24,272 bases of DNA from a virus, in the IMG/VR virus record IMGVR_UViG_3300013099_000088, positions 1 to 24,272 of that record. One strand, given 5' to 3'. The notes beneath the pieces are model-generated. The model did no database searches and had not been told where the DNA came from. It worked only from the letters and a program-made list of their open reading frames with translations. The stretch's first letter is position 1. Each line of letters begins with the position of its first letter. Of the stretch, positions 5,480 through 13,675 are shown piece by piece. A program made the position numbers and the translations under genes.

Positions 5480-6017
5480 GCAGGCCCGATTTGTGGAAGA
5501 GTATTTGATCGATCTTAATGCGACTCAGGCGTATATTCGGGCTGGATATGCAGCAAAAGGTGCGGCTGTCTCTGCTTGTAAGCTGCTAACAATTCTTAAG
5601 ATTCAGACATATATCCAGAAAAAACGGGCTGATATGTCTGAGAAATTAGAGATATCAGCAGAAAGAGTCCTCCAAGAACACGCTAAAATAGCATTTTATA
5701 ATATCATAGACCTGTTCAACGATGACGGCACCATGAAACCCATCAATGAGATTAAGCGCTCATTGGGTGCAGCTATGCACGGGATTGAAGTGGTTGATAT
5801 ATCGAGTGATGAGAACGTCAACACACTCATAAAGAAAATCAGGTTCCAATCCAAAGACAAGGCTCTGGATGCACTCTCTAAGCATCTTGGGTTATTTGAT
5901 GCTGATAACACCCAGAAAGGCAATGCTGACCTGATGACCCTGAGCCAAGCAGCAACAGCCCTTGTTGACGGTATCCGTGGCACAACCGGTCTGCCCGAGC
6001 CGAGGGATAAAAAATGA
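5448..6017 (+). CDS. terS: Terminase small subunit
   Basis: The 189-residue protein has the sequence signature of the Terminase_2 family: LTPKQARFVEEYL (residues 8-20), then DLNATQAYIRAGYA and a helix-turn-helix through the alanine-rich helix that follows. A predicted helical oligomerisation region (residues 65-120) and a C-terminal tail that would touch the large subunit follow. TerS forms a ring that recognises the packaging site on concatemeric phage DNA. The ribosome site AGGAGGG at 5435 sets the start. Its last four bases (ATGA) start the large-subunit gene, as is usual for this pair. Confidence 0.92.
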   Translation: MRKDTSKLTPKQARFVEEYLIDLNATQAYIRAGYAAKGAAVSACKLLTILKIQTYIQKKRADMSEKLEISAERVLQEHAKIAFYNIIDLFNDDGTMKPINEIKRSLGAAMHGIEVVDISSDENVNTLIKKIRFQSKDKALDALSKHLGLFDADNTQKGNADLMTLSQAATALVDGIRGTTGLPEPRDKK

Positions 6018-7615
6018 TTGATCCTTGGGCAGATGAAGAAGACGATATGGAGCCCCTTCCAGATGATGACCCGGTACTTAACGTTGCCCGTAAGGATGTT
6101 GACCATTCCCTGGAGAACTACACCTGGGCCGACCTCGAAGAAGGCATGTCAAAACAGTGGTGGAGACTAACACATCTTTATTACATCATTGACAAATTTG
6201 GAAAGCGGATACTGTTCAGGCCTAATGCGGACCAGGCCAGGCTTTATGATGATATGTGGTACCAAAATATCGTCCTGAAAGCCCGTCAACGTGGGTTTAC
6301 AACATTCATTGACATATTTTTCCTGGATCGTTGTTTATGGAATGATGACGTGGAAGCCGGGATTATTGCCCATAACCGAGAGGATGTATCCAAGATTTTC
6401 CGGAGAAAAATCCTTTACCCGTATGAAAATTTACCAGAACTCCTAAAAGAAACCAGGCCGACTAAATCCAAATCTAAAACTGAAATTGAGTTTACGAACA
6501 ATAGCATTATATCCGTTGGTACGTCCATGAGGTCCGGGACATTGCAATTACTCCATGTCTCCGAGTTCGGCAAGGTTTGCGCCCGGTATCCAGAGAAAGC
6601 CCGGGAAATCGTCACAGGAGCGTTTGAAGCCATTCATACTCAGACCGGTGAAAGTCTCCTGTTTGTAGAATCTACCGCCGAAGGTCGAGCCGGTTATTTC
6701 TATGATTTTTGCAAAGAGGCCCAGGACCGTGACAAAGAGGGGCGGGAACCAACTCCCCAGGAATTCAAGTTTCATTTCTTCCCCTGGTGGGACAATACGG
6801 ACAATCTGCAAGAGGAACCCGTGCCCATCGTCCAGGCCATGGTGGATTATTTTGCCGAAGTCGAGGCCAAGATAGGCCGCAAACTCTCTCCAGCACAGCG
6901 TCATTGGTACGTCACTCGTTGGGCCAGGCTGGGGGATGATATGAAGAGGGAGAACCCAGCAACCCCGGAAGAGGCGTTCGAGAGCGCAATTAAGGGTGCA
7001 TACTTCTCCAGCCAATTTGCCCAAATCAGAAAGGAGAAACGCATATGCTCCGTGCCGTATCAGCCCGGGATAGCTGTCAAGACCTGGTGGGACCTGGGGA
7101 TGAACGATGTCATGTCAATATGGTTCTCTCAGGATATCGGAAGAGAGATCCACATTATAGATTACTACGAGAATTCCGGGGAGGGTTTCGAACATTATTG
7201 GGAAGAGATGCAAAAGCGGGGCTATCTGTACGGCAGGCACTACGCTCCACATGATATCTCCGTCCGGGAGCTGGGAGCCAATGGCCGGTCACGTTGGGAA
7301 TCAGCTGCCAAGATCGGGTTACACTTTATAAAAGTGCCCAGGGTCAAGCGGAAAATGGACTCAATCAATGCTGCCAGGCGGTTCTTGCCTATTTGCTGGT
7401 TTGACAAAGTGAAATGCTCCAAGGGGATCGCCAGGCTGGAAGGATACCGAAAAGATTGGAACGAAAATCTGCAGACATACCGGGATACTCCCCTGCATGA
7501 TGTCAATTCTAATGGTGCCGATGCTTTTCAAACACTTGCCATGGGTCATGATTTTCGTGTTGCCATGGGTGCAGCTATTACAATCAAACAAGAATCATCA
7601 AAGGGGTGGACATGA
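6014..7615 (+). CDS. terL: Terminase large subunit (packaging ATPase and nuclease)
   Basis: The protein has 533 residues. The ATPase half shows an adenine-type Gln at DQARLYDDMW, a variant Walker A KARQRGFTT (residues 89-97, lacking the classic GK but typical of this terminase group), Walker B LLHVSEFGK with Glu184, and the coupling motif VESTAEG (218-224). The RNase-H-like nuclease half carries the metal-binding aspartates Asp360 in WWDLGMND, Asp414 in PHDISVRELG and Asp503 in NGADAFQTL. It drives DNA into the prohead through the portal and cuts the concatemer. The replacement of the P-loop lysine by this R-Q-R-G-F form is a known variant of the family, not damage. Downstream genes follow at once, with a four-base overlap. 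Confidence 0.93.
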   Translation: MIDPWADEEDDMEPLPDDDPVLNVARKDVDHSLENYTWADLEEGMSKQWWRLTHLYYIIDKFGKRILFRPNADQARLYDDMWYQNIVLKARQRGFTTFIDIFFLDRCLWNDDVEAGIIAHNREDVSKIFRRKILYPYENLPELLKETRPTKSKSKTEIEFTNNSIISVGTSMRSGTLQLLHVSEFGKVCARYPEKAREIVTGAFEAIHTQTGESLLFVESTAEGRAGYFYDFCKEAQDRDKEGREPTPQEFKFHFFPWWDNTDNLQEEPVPIVQAMVDYFAEVEAKIGRKLSPAQRHWYVTRWARLGDDMKRENPATPEEAFESAIKGAYFSSQFAQIRKEKRICSVPYQPGIAVKTWWDLGMNDVMSIWFSQDIGREIHIIDYYENSGEGFEHYWEEMQKRGYLYGRHYAPHDISVRELGANGRSRWESAAKIGLHFIKVPRVKRKMDSINAARRFLPICWFDKVKCSKGIARLEGYRKDWNENLQTYRDTPLHDVNSNGADAFQTLAMGHDFRVAMGAAITIKQESSKGWT

Positions 7616-7794
7616 TCTATATTATTTATGACGATTTTTTAGGTTTTAATGTCCTGGTTCGTGAAGACGATTCTCAGCACCACCAGTTCACTGACCACAA
7701 AGCAACAAAGGACCACAGATATTACAAGAGGCATAGCGGGCCTTCTTTAAGTGTCAAACCAAACCAAACCTATAGGAGTAAGCAATGCCGATGA
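7612..7794 (+). CDS. Small protein between large terminase and portal, unknown
   Basis: I start at ATG 7612, which overlaps the terminase stop as ATGA and follows AAAGGGGTGG; a GTG at 7606 is possible and would add two residues. The 60 residues begin with a hydrophobic, tyrosine-rich strand region (MIYIIYDDFLGFNVLV) and end in a basic, histidine-rich tail (residues about 25-60). It overlaps the portal gene by ten bases. No family is recognised. Its position suggests a minor head or packaging accessory. The good ribosome site and coupled ends on both sides argue that it is translated. Confidence 0.6.
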   Translation: MIYIIYDDFLGFNVLVREDDSQHHQFTDHKATKDHRYYKRHSGPSLSVKPNQTYRSKQCR

Positions 7795-9995
7795 ATTTCA
7801 CGCCCAATCAGGCCCTTGATCAAAGGGAAGCTGAACAGGCAAAAGCAGAACAGGAAGCCAAGGAGCGGCAAAGGCGCCCGATAATCACATCATTGGCCGG
7901 ATACGTCCGGACAGTGTTTGAAGCCTCAAGGGAAGCAAAACAGAAGATTGAACAGGAGGATATCGAATCGCTCCGTCAGCGGAACGGGATATACTCCCCT
8001 GCAAAATTAACAGAGATCCGGGCAAACGGCGGTTCTGAGATATTTATGATGCTCACGGATGAAAAATGTTCAGCGGTCACAAGTTGGCTTGCAGACATTC
8101 TTTTCCCTGGGGGAGAAACTCCTTGGTCGGTCAGTCCCACACCTGTACCAGATTTAAAGCCAGAGCAGCAGGCAGAGATTGAGCAGGCAGTACAGGCCGA
8201 GTTTCAGGCCGAGATCATGGCCGCCATCCAGGCAAATTTTCAGGCGGAGGTTGTCCAGGCTATCAATTCCGGACAGATCAACTCAGATGCAGAGGCAAGC
8301 CAGTTCATGCAGGCCAAGGCCGCAGAGCTTTTTAATCCTGCAATGATCCAGGAGGAAATGCAGGCTCGAGCAGAAGAGATGGGCCAGGAAATACGGCAAG
8401 ACATGGAATCCAAAGCCAAGGAAGCCCGGGACCGGGTAGAAACAAAGCTCCAGGATGTCATTGTAGAGGCTGGCTGGGAAAATGCCGTGCATGAAGCCCT
8501 GGACGATATCTCAACGTTTAAGGCTGGCGTCATCAAAGGCCCGGTTTTGCGTCACAAGAAAAAAATGAAGTGGCTATCGCCCCAGCCCCAGGATGGCATG
8601 GTGGTCACAGAGGAATTCCAGGGCAAGGCAAACCAAGTTGTTGAAGTGGTTGAAGAGGTGTCCATTGATTTCAACCGTGTTTCCCCTTTTGACATTTATC
8701 CCCTGCCCAACGCCAGGATCCCGGAAGATGGATTGATTGAACGTCATAGGCTCACCAGGCGATACCTGACAAGCCTGATCGGTATCAAGGGATATGATGA
8801 TGACGCAATCAGGATGGTACTCAAGGAATACGGCACAGCCGGTCAATTCACATGGCTTTCCATTTCTAACGATCAGACCCGGCAAGACCTTGAAAACCGG
8901 CCAAATGAATGGAGATCCCCAGAGGCCATGATTGATGCGCTCCAATTCTGGGGCAATGTCCAGGGCTTAAAGCTCCTTGAATACGGCATGAGCCCGGAAG
9001 AGATCGAGGACCCCTTCTCTGATTATGCCGTGGAAGTCTGGTTAATCGGGAATTATGTGATTAAAGCAGAGATCAACGGGGATCCATTAGGCCGGGTGCC
9101 TTATCACTTTGCCTCTTTTAGAAAAAGGAATGGTTCCATATGGGGAGCAGGGCCACCAGAGATTATCAGAGATTCACAAGAAGCGTGTAACGCGACAGCC
9201 CGGGCCATGATCAACAACCTTGCAATATCTTCCGGTCCCCAAGTGACAGTTGATGTTTCTCAGCTTCCCCCGGGTACTAATATCACGGATCTGAAACCGT
9301 GGAAAATTTGGCAATTCAACGGGCAGGCGGCCATCGGATCAACGGCAAAGTCCCCCATTGGTTTCTTTGCTCCGCCCTCAGTTACTAGAGAATTGATGGA
9401 AGTGTATCAATTTTATGCCAGCGAAGCGGACAACAAAACCGGGATACCCAAGTATTCTTATGGCGGTGGTGGGGAGAGTTCAGGTGGAGCCCTTGGGACA
9501 GCAACCGGGTTTTCAATGATGATGAACAATGCCAGCCGGGGTATCAAGAACGTTGTCCGGAACATTGATAACGGCATCATCAAGCCGTCTATTGAACGGA
9601 CCCACGAATTCCAGCTCCTGTTCTTTAATGATCCTGAATACCATCAGGGCGATATCAAGATCATTGCCAAAGGCAGTTCCTCCCTAGTTGCAAAGGAACA
9701 GGCAGCGGTGCGAAGGAACGAGTTGCTACAGGTCGTGACCGGTTCCGAGACGGTATTGAACATCATAGGACAAAAGGGGCTTGCCTCCATGCTCCGGGAA
9801 ATTTTCAAGTCAGCAGATTTCCAGGATGACGAAATCGTACCAGGGAAGCGGGAAATGCTCCAGCGGGAACAGCAGAACCAGGCGGCCATGCAGCAGGAAC
9901 AGGCCCTGATTCAGCAGGAAGAACAGGCGAAGCTTGACCAGGAGACAGACCCAGCTGGCAATGTTGCCGGGGGAAAGGATGTGAGGACGGTATGA
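7785..9995 (+). CDS. Portal protein
   Basis: The 736-residue protein starts behind AGGAG and is of the size of short-tailed-phage portals. The N-terminal part has the typical pattern of a helical region followed by MLTDEKCSAVTSWLADILFPGGETPWSVSPTP (near residues 85-115, shown here by its key WLADILFP and WSVSPTP). Residues 125-225 are a Gln/Ala/Glu-rich coiled-coil insert. The core contains IERHRLTRRYL, the beta-rich stem region and a conserved G-x-x-x-R-D-S-Q-E-x-x-N-A-x-x-R helix around 455-475. The C-terminus is glutamine-rich, as in portals with a helical barrel or crown. It forms the dodecameric entry for DNA and binds the terminase. The large coiled-coil insert is longer than I would expect for the family. 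Confidence 0.87.
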   Translation: MPMNFTPNQALDQREAEQAKAEQEAKERQRRPIITSLAGYVRTVFEASREAKQKIEQEDIESLRQRNGIYSPAKLTEIRANGGSEIFMMLTDEKCSAVTSWLADILFPGGETPWSVSPTPVPDLKPEQQAEIEQAVQAEFQAEIMAAIQANFQAEVVQAINSGQINSDAEASQFMQAKAAELFNPAMIQEEMQARAEEMGQEIRQDMESKAKEARDRVETKLQDVIVEAGWENAVHEALDDISTFKAGVIKGPVLRHKKKMKWLSPQPQDGMVVTEEFQGKANQVVEVVEEVSIDFNRVSPFDIYPLPNARIPEDGLIERHRLTRRYLTSLIGIKGYDDDAIRMVLKEYGTAGQFTWLSISNDQTRQDLENRPNEWRSPEAMIDALQFWGNVQGLKLLEYGMSPEEIEDPFSDYAVEVWLIGNYVIKAEINGDPLGRVPYHFASFRKRNGSIWGAGPPEIIRDSQEACNATARAMINNLAISSGPQVTVDVSQLPPGTNITDLKPWKIWQFNGQAAIGSTAKSPIGFFAPPSVTRELMEVYQFYASEADNKTGIPKYSYGGGGESSGGALGTATGFSMMMNNASRGIKNVVRNIDNGIIKPSIERTHEFQLLFFNDPEYHQGDIKIIAKGSSSLVAKEQAAVRRNELLQVVTGSETVLNIIGQKGLASMLREIFKSADFQDDEIVPGKREMLQREQQNQAAMQQEQALIQQEEQAKLDQETDPAGNVAGGKDVRTV

Positions 9996-10011
9996 CACAG
10001 GAGAAAAATTA

Positions 10012-10416
10012 ATGGGAATAGCAGACAGAGACACAACCCTGGGCGATCTAAACCGGCTTGACCGGGACAATTACGCTCACATCGACAACAAGGATTGCAA
10101 GACATATGCTTTCCCTTCCTATAAATTCGCTGTCAAGTTCATGGGCCAGGCATTTGATAATGCCATGCGAAAGTGTGGCGTTAAGGTCCGGGTTGGGATG
10201 GCTTCCACAAAGATAGATAGGATGATGAAATCCCGTGGCGTGAAGGTCGAACACAGGGAATACGGCCAGGATGAGATCCTGTACCGGTCTGGTATCTTCA
10301 TATATGATAACCGGGAGATAGCAGCTTTTATCAGCAACCCGTTTGTCAGAGAGGGGAATATCATTGATCTTTATGAAAAATATCATGTCCGGACAAACGT
10401 AAAGGGTGTGTTTTGA
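10012..10416 (+). CDS. Conserved-looking small phage protein after the portal, unknown
   Basis: A 134-residue protein with site CAGGAG. No named domain is recognised. The middle has a Lys/Arg-rich helix (FDNAMRKCGVKVRVG) and the second half, EYGQDEILYRSGIFIYDNREIAAFISNP, looks like beta strands carrying an exposed loop. It lies between the portal and a second small gene in the head operon, so a head assembly or accessory role is likely. The TTGA overlap with the next gene shows coupled expression. Confidence 0.65.
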   Translation: MGIADRDTTLGDLNRLDRDNYAHIDNKDCKTYAFPSYKFAVKFMGQAFDNAMRKCGVKVRVGMASTKIDRMMKSRGVKVEHREYGQDEILYRSGIFIYDNREIAAFISNPFVREGNIIDLYEKYHVRTNVKGVF

Positions 10417-10649
10417 TAACAGAACTCAAAGAACAGCAACGAATAGCAAAAGAGGCAGGAGAGGCGATGCTTCGGCTTTCTTTCAATGCCGATTATAAAG
10501 CCGTCAATGCTTACCTGCAAGCCCGACTCAACGATATGCGTAGGCGTGGGGACCATTTGATTGACCAGGACCTTGCTTGGAACCAGGGCCAATGTCAGGC
10601 CCTGCAGTTTGTCCTCGACCTGCCAGCAACCGTAAAATCCCCAAAATAA
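10413..10649 (+). CDS. Small helical head-region protein, TTG start
   Basis: Start is TTG 10413, overlapping the preceding stop as TTGA, with AAAGGGTG seven bases upstream; there is no ATG in frame that would keep the N-terminal helix. The 78 residues are almost all helical: RIAKEAGEAMLRL, then DYKAVNAYLQARLNDMRRRGD, then WNQGQCQALQFVLDLP. The last pattern (x-G-x-x-Q-A-L-x-x-x-L) is familiar from small phage proteins encoded between portal and scaffold whose role is unknown. It closes the packaging transcript, 8 bases before a terminator hairpin. Confidence 0.65.
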   Translation: MITELKEQQRIAKEAGEAMLRLSFNADYKAVNAYLQARLNDMRRRGDHLIDQDLAWNQGQCQALQFVLDLPATVKSPK

Positions 10650-10657
10650 TTACTATA

Positions 10658-10697
10658 CCCCGGGACTTATCCCTCCTTCCCGGGGCTTCTTTTTTTT
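10658..10697 (+). terminator. Strong intrinsic terminator after the packaging module
   Basis: CCCCGGG at 10658-10664 is the exact reverse complement of CCCGGGG at 10679-10685, and a T-rich run (CTTCTTTTTTTT) follows to 10697. This is a textbook stem plus U-tract. It separates the portal cluster from the scaffold and capsid genes, so these probably have their own promoter between here and 10835. Confidence 0.85.
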
Positions 10698-10713
10698 CAG
10701 ATATATATATCTG
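10698..10713. repeat. Perfect 16-bp palindrome CAG(AT)5CTG behind the terminator
   Basis: The sequence CAGATATATATATCTG reads the same on both strands and begins at the last base of the terminator tract. It could be an operator for a regulator acting on the capsid promoter. The 122 bases from there to the scaffold start hold a short GTGG/CCAC hairpin near 10763 and no clear -35/-10 pair. Confidence 0.5.
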
Positions 10714-10835
10714 ATTTGCCGAGGTAGAAACAATCCTTCCATCCTCTTAGTCTGATTGCATCCGTGGATACCACCACACAGTGACCCACACTTTTAACGC
10801 GACACCCCGAAAGGGACCGCAGGAGAAAAGAAAAA

Positions 10836-11795
10836 ATGCAATTACCAAAAGCCGTGCAGGCCGCAGCTAAAAGCTCTGATGACCTGCAAAAACAACTCAA
10901 CGATCCAAAACCCGATGACCAGCAAGGCCAGGACACTCCGTTACCGGAAGACGGAACCCTGACACAGCAAGGCCCGGACACTTTGAATCCTGACGTTGCA
11001 CCGACAGACCCAGCACAACCGGCCCCTGATGACTGGCAGCAAAAATACCTGACACTTCAAGGCAAATTTAATGCCCAGGTGCCCAGGCTCCAGCAGGATA
11101 TCCAACATTTGCAGGGACAACTGTCTTCCCTTGATGCTGAAAACAAGCAGCTCAAAGAGGCTGCAACTCAACCCAAAACACTTGATTCCCATGGTGATAC
11201 CTCTCCCCTGGACAGAGCAACAATCTCTGAATATGGGGAAGAATTCGGCACCCTTGTTGACACAATAGAGCAATTGCGCTCTGACAATGCCTCTTTATCG
11301 ACTCAGATACAGACCCTTTCTGGGGATGTGACAGGTGATAGGCAGGCCCAGGCCAAAAAGGCATATGACGGTTATCTGGGCGATGTCTCAAGCAAAATTG
11401 CAGCTCTTGGGGGTGATTTCTCCGTTTTAAATGGGGACCCCAATTTTCTGAACTGGCTCCGTCAGTATCCGGAAGGAGAAGCCGAACCCAGACACGCAAA
11501 ATTAAAGCGTGCAGAAGGTCAGCAAGATGTCACAGCCACCATGGAAATCTTTACAGAATATTTGAGGCCCACCCAACCACAGGCACAGCCCAACCTTGCC
11601 CCGAACCTGCAACCGCCCACAGCCCATAGTTCCCCAGCACCGACCACCCAGCCAGAAGGCAGGATGTGGACAAGGGCTGGAATAGCCAAGTTCTATCAGG
11701 ACAAGGTTAAAGGCGTTTTTAAAGGAAGAGACGAGGAAGCCGCCCAATTAGAGGCGGATATCCACGCTGCACCTGGAGAAGGTAGAGTCTCTTAG
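10836..11795 (+). CDS. Scaffolding protein
   Basis: The 319-residue protein is placed directly before the major capsid gene and starts behind AGGAG. The N-terminus (1-60) is acidic and rich in Asp, Gln and Pro, hence disordered. Residues 65-115 (from DDWQQKYLTLQGKFN) form a coiled coil, and a second helical region follows at 125-165. A proline/glutamine-rich linker (about 235-275) leads to a basic C-terminal helix with GRMWTRAGIAKFYQDKVKG, which would bind the inner face of the coat. These features are those of phage scaffolds, which shape the prohead and then leave. No protease motif is seen. Confidence 0.85.
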   Translation: MQLPKAVQAAAKSSDDLQKQLNDPKPDDQQGQDTPLPEDGTLTQQGPDTLNPDVAPTDPAQPAPDDWQQKYLTLQGKFNAQVPRLQQDIQHLQGQLSSLDAENKQLKEAATQPKTLDSHGDTSPLDRATISEYGEEFGTLVDTIEQLRSDNASLSTQIQTLSGDVTGDRQAQAKKAYDGYLGDVSSKIAALGGDFSVLNGDPNFLNWLRQYPEGEAEPRHAKLKRAEGQQDVTATMEIFTEYLRPTQPQAQPNLAPNLQPPTAHSSPAPTTQPEGRMWTRAGIAKFYQDKVKGVFKGRDEEAAQLEADIHAAPGEGRVS

Positions 11796-11805
11796 GAGAT
11801 TATAA

Positions 11806-12762
11806 ATGGTTTATCCTATTGATGCAAGCTTAGGCGGTTATGCCACTGCCGGACTTTCCGGGACTTACATTCCCGAAATTTGGTCCGGAAAATTGATTGA
11901 AAAATTTTACCTGGCTACCGTGTTCGCCGCCATTTCCAATACCGACTATGAAGGCGAGATTTCCGCATATGGCGATAAAGTACAAATCCGTACCGTACCG
12001 GATATCACTATCAGCGATTACGAAGTTGGGAAGTCTTTGAACTACGAAAAACCCCAGTCAGACAACGTGGAATTGCTGATTGATAAAGGCAAATACTACG
12101 GTGTTGCCATCAACTCCGTTGAGCAGAAACAGGCAGATATCGACTATGTTGGAAAATGGGCTGAAGATGCCAGCGAACAGATGAAAATCAAAATTGACCA
12201 AGGCATCCTGGCCGATATATATTCAGATGTGCATGCGTCGAACAACGGGGCAACAGCCGGTGCAATTACAAGCTCTGTTGATCTGGGCACAACTGGTACC
12301 AACGGCGGATCGGCTGAATCTCTTACCAACGGCAACATTGTTGACAAAATGGTTGAGTGCGGACAGGTCTTGACCGAGCAGAATGTTCCTCAGACCAACC
12401 GGTGGTTTGTTGTACCCGCCTGGGCATCTTCCAGGATCAAAACATCTGAATTGTCCGAGGCCTCCTATTCCGGTGATGGCGTTTCCATGAGACGTAATGG
12501 CCGTATTGGTGTGATTGACAGCTTTGAGCTTTTTGTCAGCAACAATATTGCTTCCGAAGCAGAAGGAACCGCAACCCTGTATCATCTGCTTTTTGGCCAT
12601 AAATCTGCCCTGACTTTCGCCAGCCAACTCACGGAAAATGAACTGATCGACAACCCGGACGATTTCGGGAAGTTGATGAGGGGATTGCAAGTTTACGGTT
12701 ATAAGGTAATTAAAGCCGAGTCCATGGGACATTTACTGGCCGTGCCTGGCGCAATCACATAG
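11806..12762 (+). CDS. Major capsid protein
   Basis: The 318-residue protein follows the scaffold with ten bases between, behind TTAGGAG. The N-terminal arm runs to TYIPEIWSGKLIEKFYLATVFA (helix about 22-43), with a strand region YGDKVQIRTVP, a long helix QADIDYVGKWAEDASEQMKIKIDQGI and a spine region ending with a conserved patch FVVPAWASSRI. This is the pattern of HK97-fold coat proteins of the P22-gp5/podovirus sort. It would assemble into an icosahedral shell. A Gly/Ser/Thr-rich loop (about 144-170) is a candidate surface insertion. Hairpin 12788-12812 follows the stop. Confidence 0.88.
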   Translation: MVYPIDASLGGYATAGLSGTYIPEIWSGKLIEKFYLATVFAAISNTDYEGEISAYGDKVQIRTVPDITISDYEVGKSLNYEKPQSDNVELLIDKGKYYGVAINSVEQKQADIDYVGKWAEDASEQMKIKIDQGILADIYSDVHASNNGATAGAITSSVDLGTTGTNGGSAESLTNGNIVDKMVECGQVLTEQNVPQTNRWFVVPAWASSRIKTSELSEASYSGDGVSMRRNGRIGVIDSFELFVSNNIASEAEGTATLYHLLFGHKSALTFASQLTENELIDNPDDFGKLMRGLQVYGYKVIKAESMGHLLAVPGAIT

Positions 12763-12787
12763 CGGTATCAGCCAAACAATAATCGGG

Positions 12788-12812
12788 CCTGGGATCCGCA
12801 CATAATCCCAGG
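12788..12812 (+). promoter_or_regulatory. Hairpin after the major capsid gene, mRNA stabiliser or weak terminator
   Basis: CCTGGGAT at 12788-12795 is the exact reverse complement of ATCCCAGG at 12805-12812, around a nine-base loop. There is no T-run behind it, so it is not a standard terminator. Such hairpins after a highly expressed gene often protect the 3' end of mRNA. The next gene starts 38 bases later with its own ribosome site. Confidence 0.5.
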
Positions 12813-12849
12813 ATCACCTATTAAATCCTTAGTTACAGGAGATAACACG

Positions 12850-13260
12850 ATGAAAATTAGAACTGTAAAAAAACTGGTTTCCCAGGTCTTGGCTGCTGCA
12901 GATATGACAGGTGCCACCACGACCGGCACCATTGATTTTGACGGTGCCCTACCAGTGGGTGCCCTGGTGCTGGGCTGGAAAGCCGTTGTATCCGGTGCGT
13001 TTGCCGGTGACACTTCCGCTGTCCTTTCGGTCGGTATTACAGGAGATCTTGATAAATATTCAGCCAACACCGCCCAGAGTGTTTTTGCTGCCGGTACGGT
13101 GGGCTCTCTTGCTTTGGCCGCTGATGCCGCAACCGGTTTTTCCGCCGCCAAGACTCCGAGAGTTACCGTCACCGCTGCAACAGACTTTTCGGATGTTGTG
13201 ACGGAAGGGACCGGCGCAATGGTCGTAACCATTTATTACATTGACACAGATGGTGTCTAA
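12850..13260 (+). CDS. Probable capsid decoration or minor head protein
   Basis: A 136-residue protein rich in Ala, Gly, Thr and Val, with site ACAGGAG. The alternation of short strands (TGTIDFDGALPVGALVLGW, AVLSVGITGD, TPRVTVTAA, GAMVVTIYYI) predicts an all-beta fold. The position right behind the major capsid gene, the composition, and the phrase PVGALVLG followed by a last beta strand VVTIYYI match small beta-rich proteins often found there in tailed phages. A role as decoration protein is inferred. The near lack of long open charged segments and of Cys is normal for such virion proteins. Confidence 0.6.
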   Translation: MKIRTVKKLVSQVLAAADMTGATTTGTIDFDGALPVGALVLGWKAVVSGAFAGDTSAVLSVGITGDLDKYSANTAQSVFAAGTVGSLALAADAATGFSAAKTPRVTVTAATDFSDVVTEGTGAMVVTIYYIDTDGV

Positions 13261-13291
13261 TTAAGTAACCCCAAGGCCCGCTACCTTGACC

Positions 13292-13328
13292 AAGGGGAAG
13301 GTGTAAAAGCCTTCCCCTTATTAAATTT
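13292..13328 (+). terminator. Ten-base-pair hairpin, probable terminator or attenuator
   Basis: AAGGGGAAGG at 13292-13301 is the exact reverse complement of CCTTCCCCTT at 13310-13319, with an eight-base loop; the following ATTAAATTT is AT-rich but has no straight T-run. A smaller stem CAAGG/CCTTG precedes it at about 13272-13287. It could lower the transcription of the connector genes relative to the capsid genes. Confidence 0.5.
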
Positions 13329-13348
13329 AACTGAAGGGAAATATAATT

Positions 13349-13672
13349 ATGAAAGATAAATTTTTGAAAAATAAAAGAACCGGCTGTATTTTCCGTAGCA
13401 CCCCCGCCCTTGAGAAAAAAACGGACATGATCCCCTGTGCGGATCCCCGGGAAAAACCTGTTGAGACAGAACCAGTGCCAGAAGTAGAGTCAAACGTCAC
13501 CCAGGAAGAAGGTGCAGACTTGATCAAAGAATGGTTTGATCAGGGAGTAGGGGATGTGACCATTGTTGATCTGAAGGAATTTGCACAGGGGAAAGGCATT
13601 GAAATCCCCGGCAGGCTCAAAAAACTTGAGCTGGTTACTGCTATCAAAAAAGCACTCACCACGGAGGTGTAA
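13349..13672 (+). CDS. Head-region protein with C-terminal SAP/HeH-like domain
   Basis: One hundred and seven residues, with site GAAGGGA. Residues 1-30 carry the phrase KNKRTGCIFRSTPAL...DMIPC, seen in small phage proteins encoded behind the capsid genes. An acidic linker (about 33-52) leads to helices LIKEWFDQG and then TIVDLKEFAQGKGIEIPGRLKKLELVTAIKKAL, the helix-extended loop-helix pattern of SAP or HeH/LEM-like domains, which bind DNA or serve as adaptors. It sits 3 bases before the first connector gene. The domain call is from pattern only. Confidence 0.6.
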   Translation: MKDKFLKNKRTGCIFRSTPALEKKTDMIPCADPREKPVETEPVPEVESNVTQEEGADLIKEWFDQGVGDVTIVDLKEFAQGKGIEIPGRLKKLELVTAIKKALTTEV

Positions 13673-13675
13673 CCC

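Noticed and set aside
6278-6304. A damaged Walker A motif in the large terminase
   Set aside because: The R-Q-R-G-F-T-T form is a known variant of terminase P-loops and all other motor and nuclease residues are in place.
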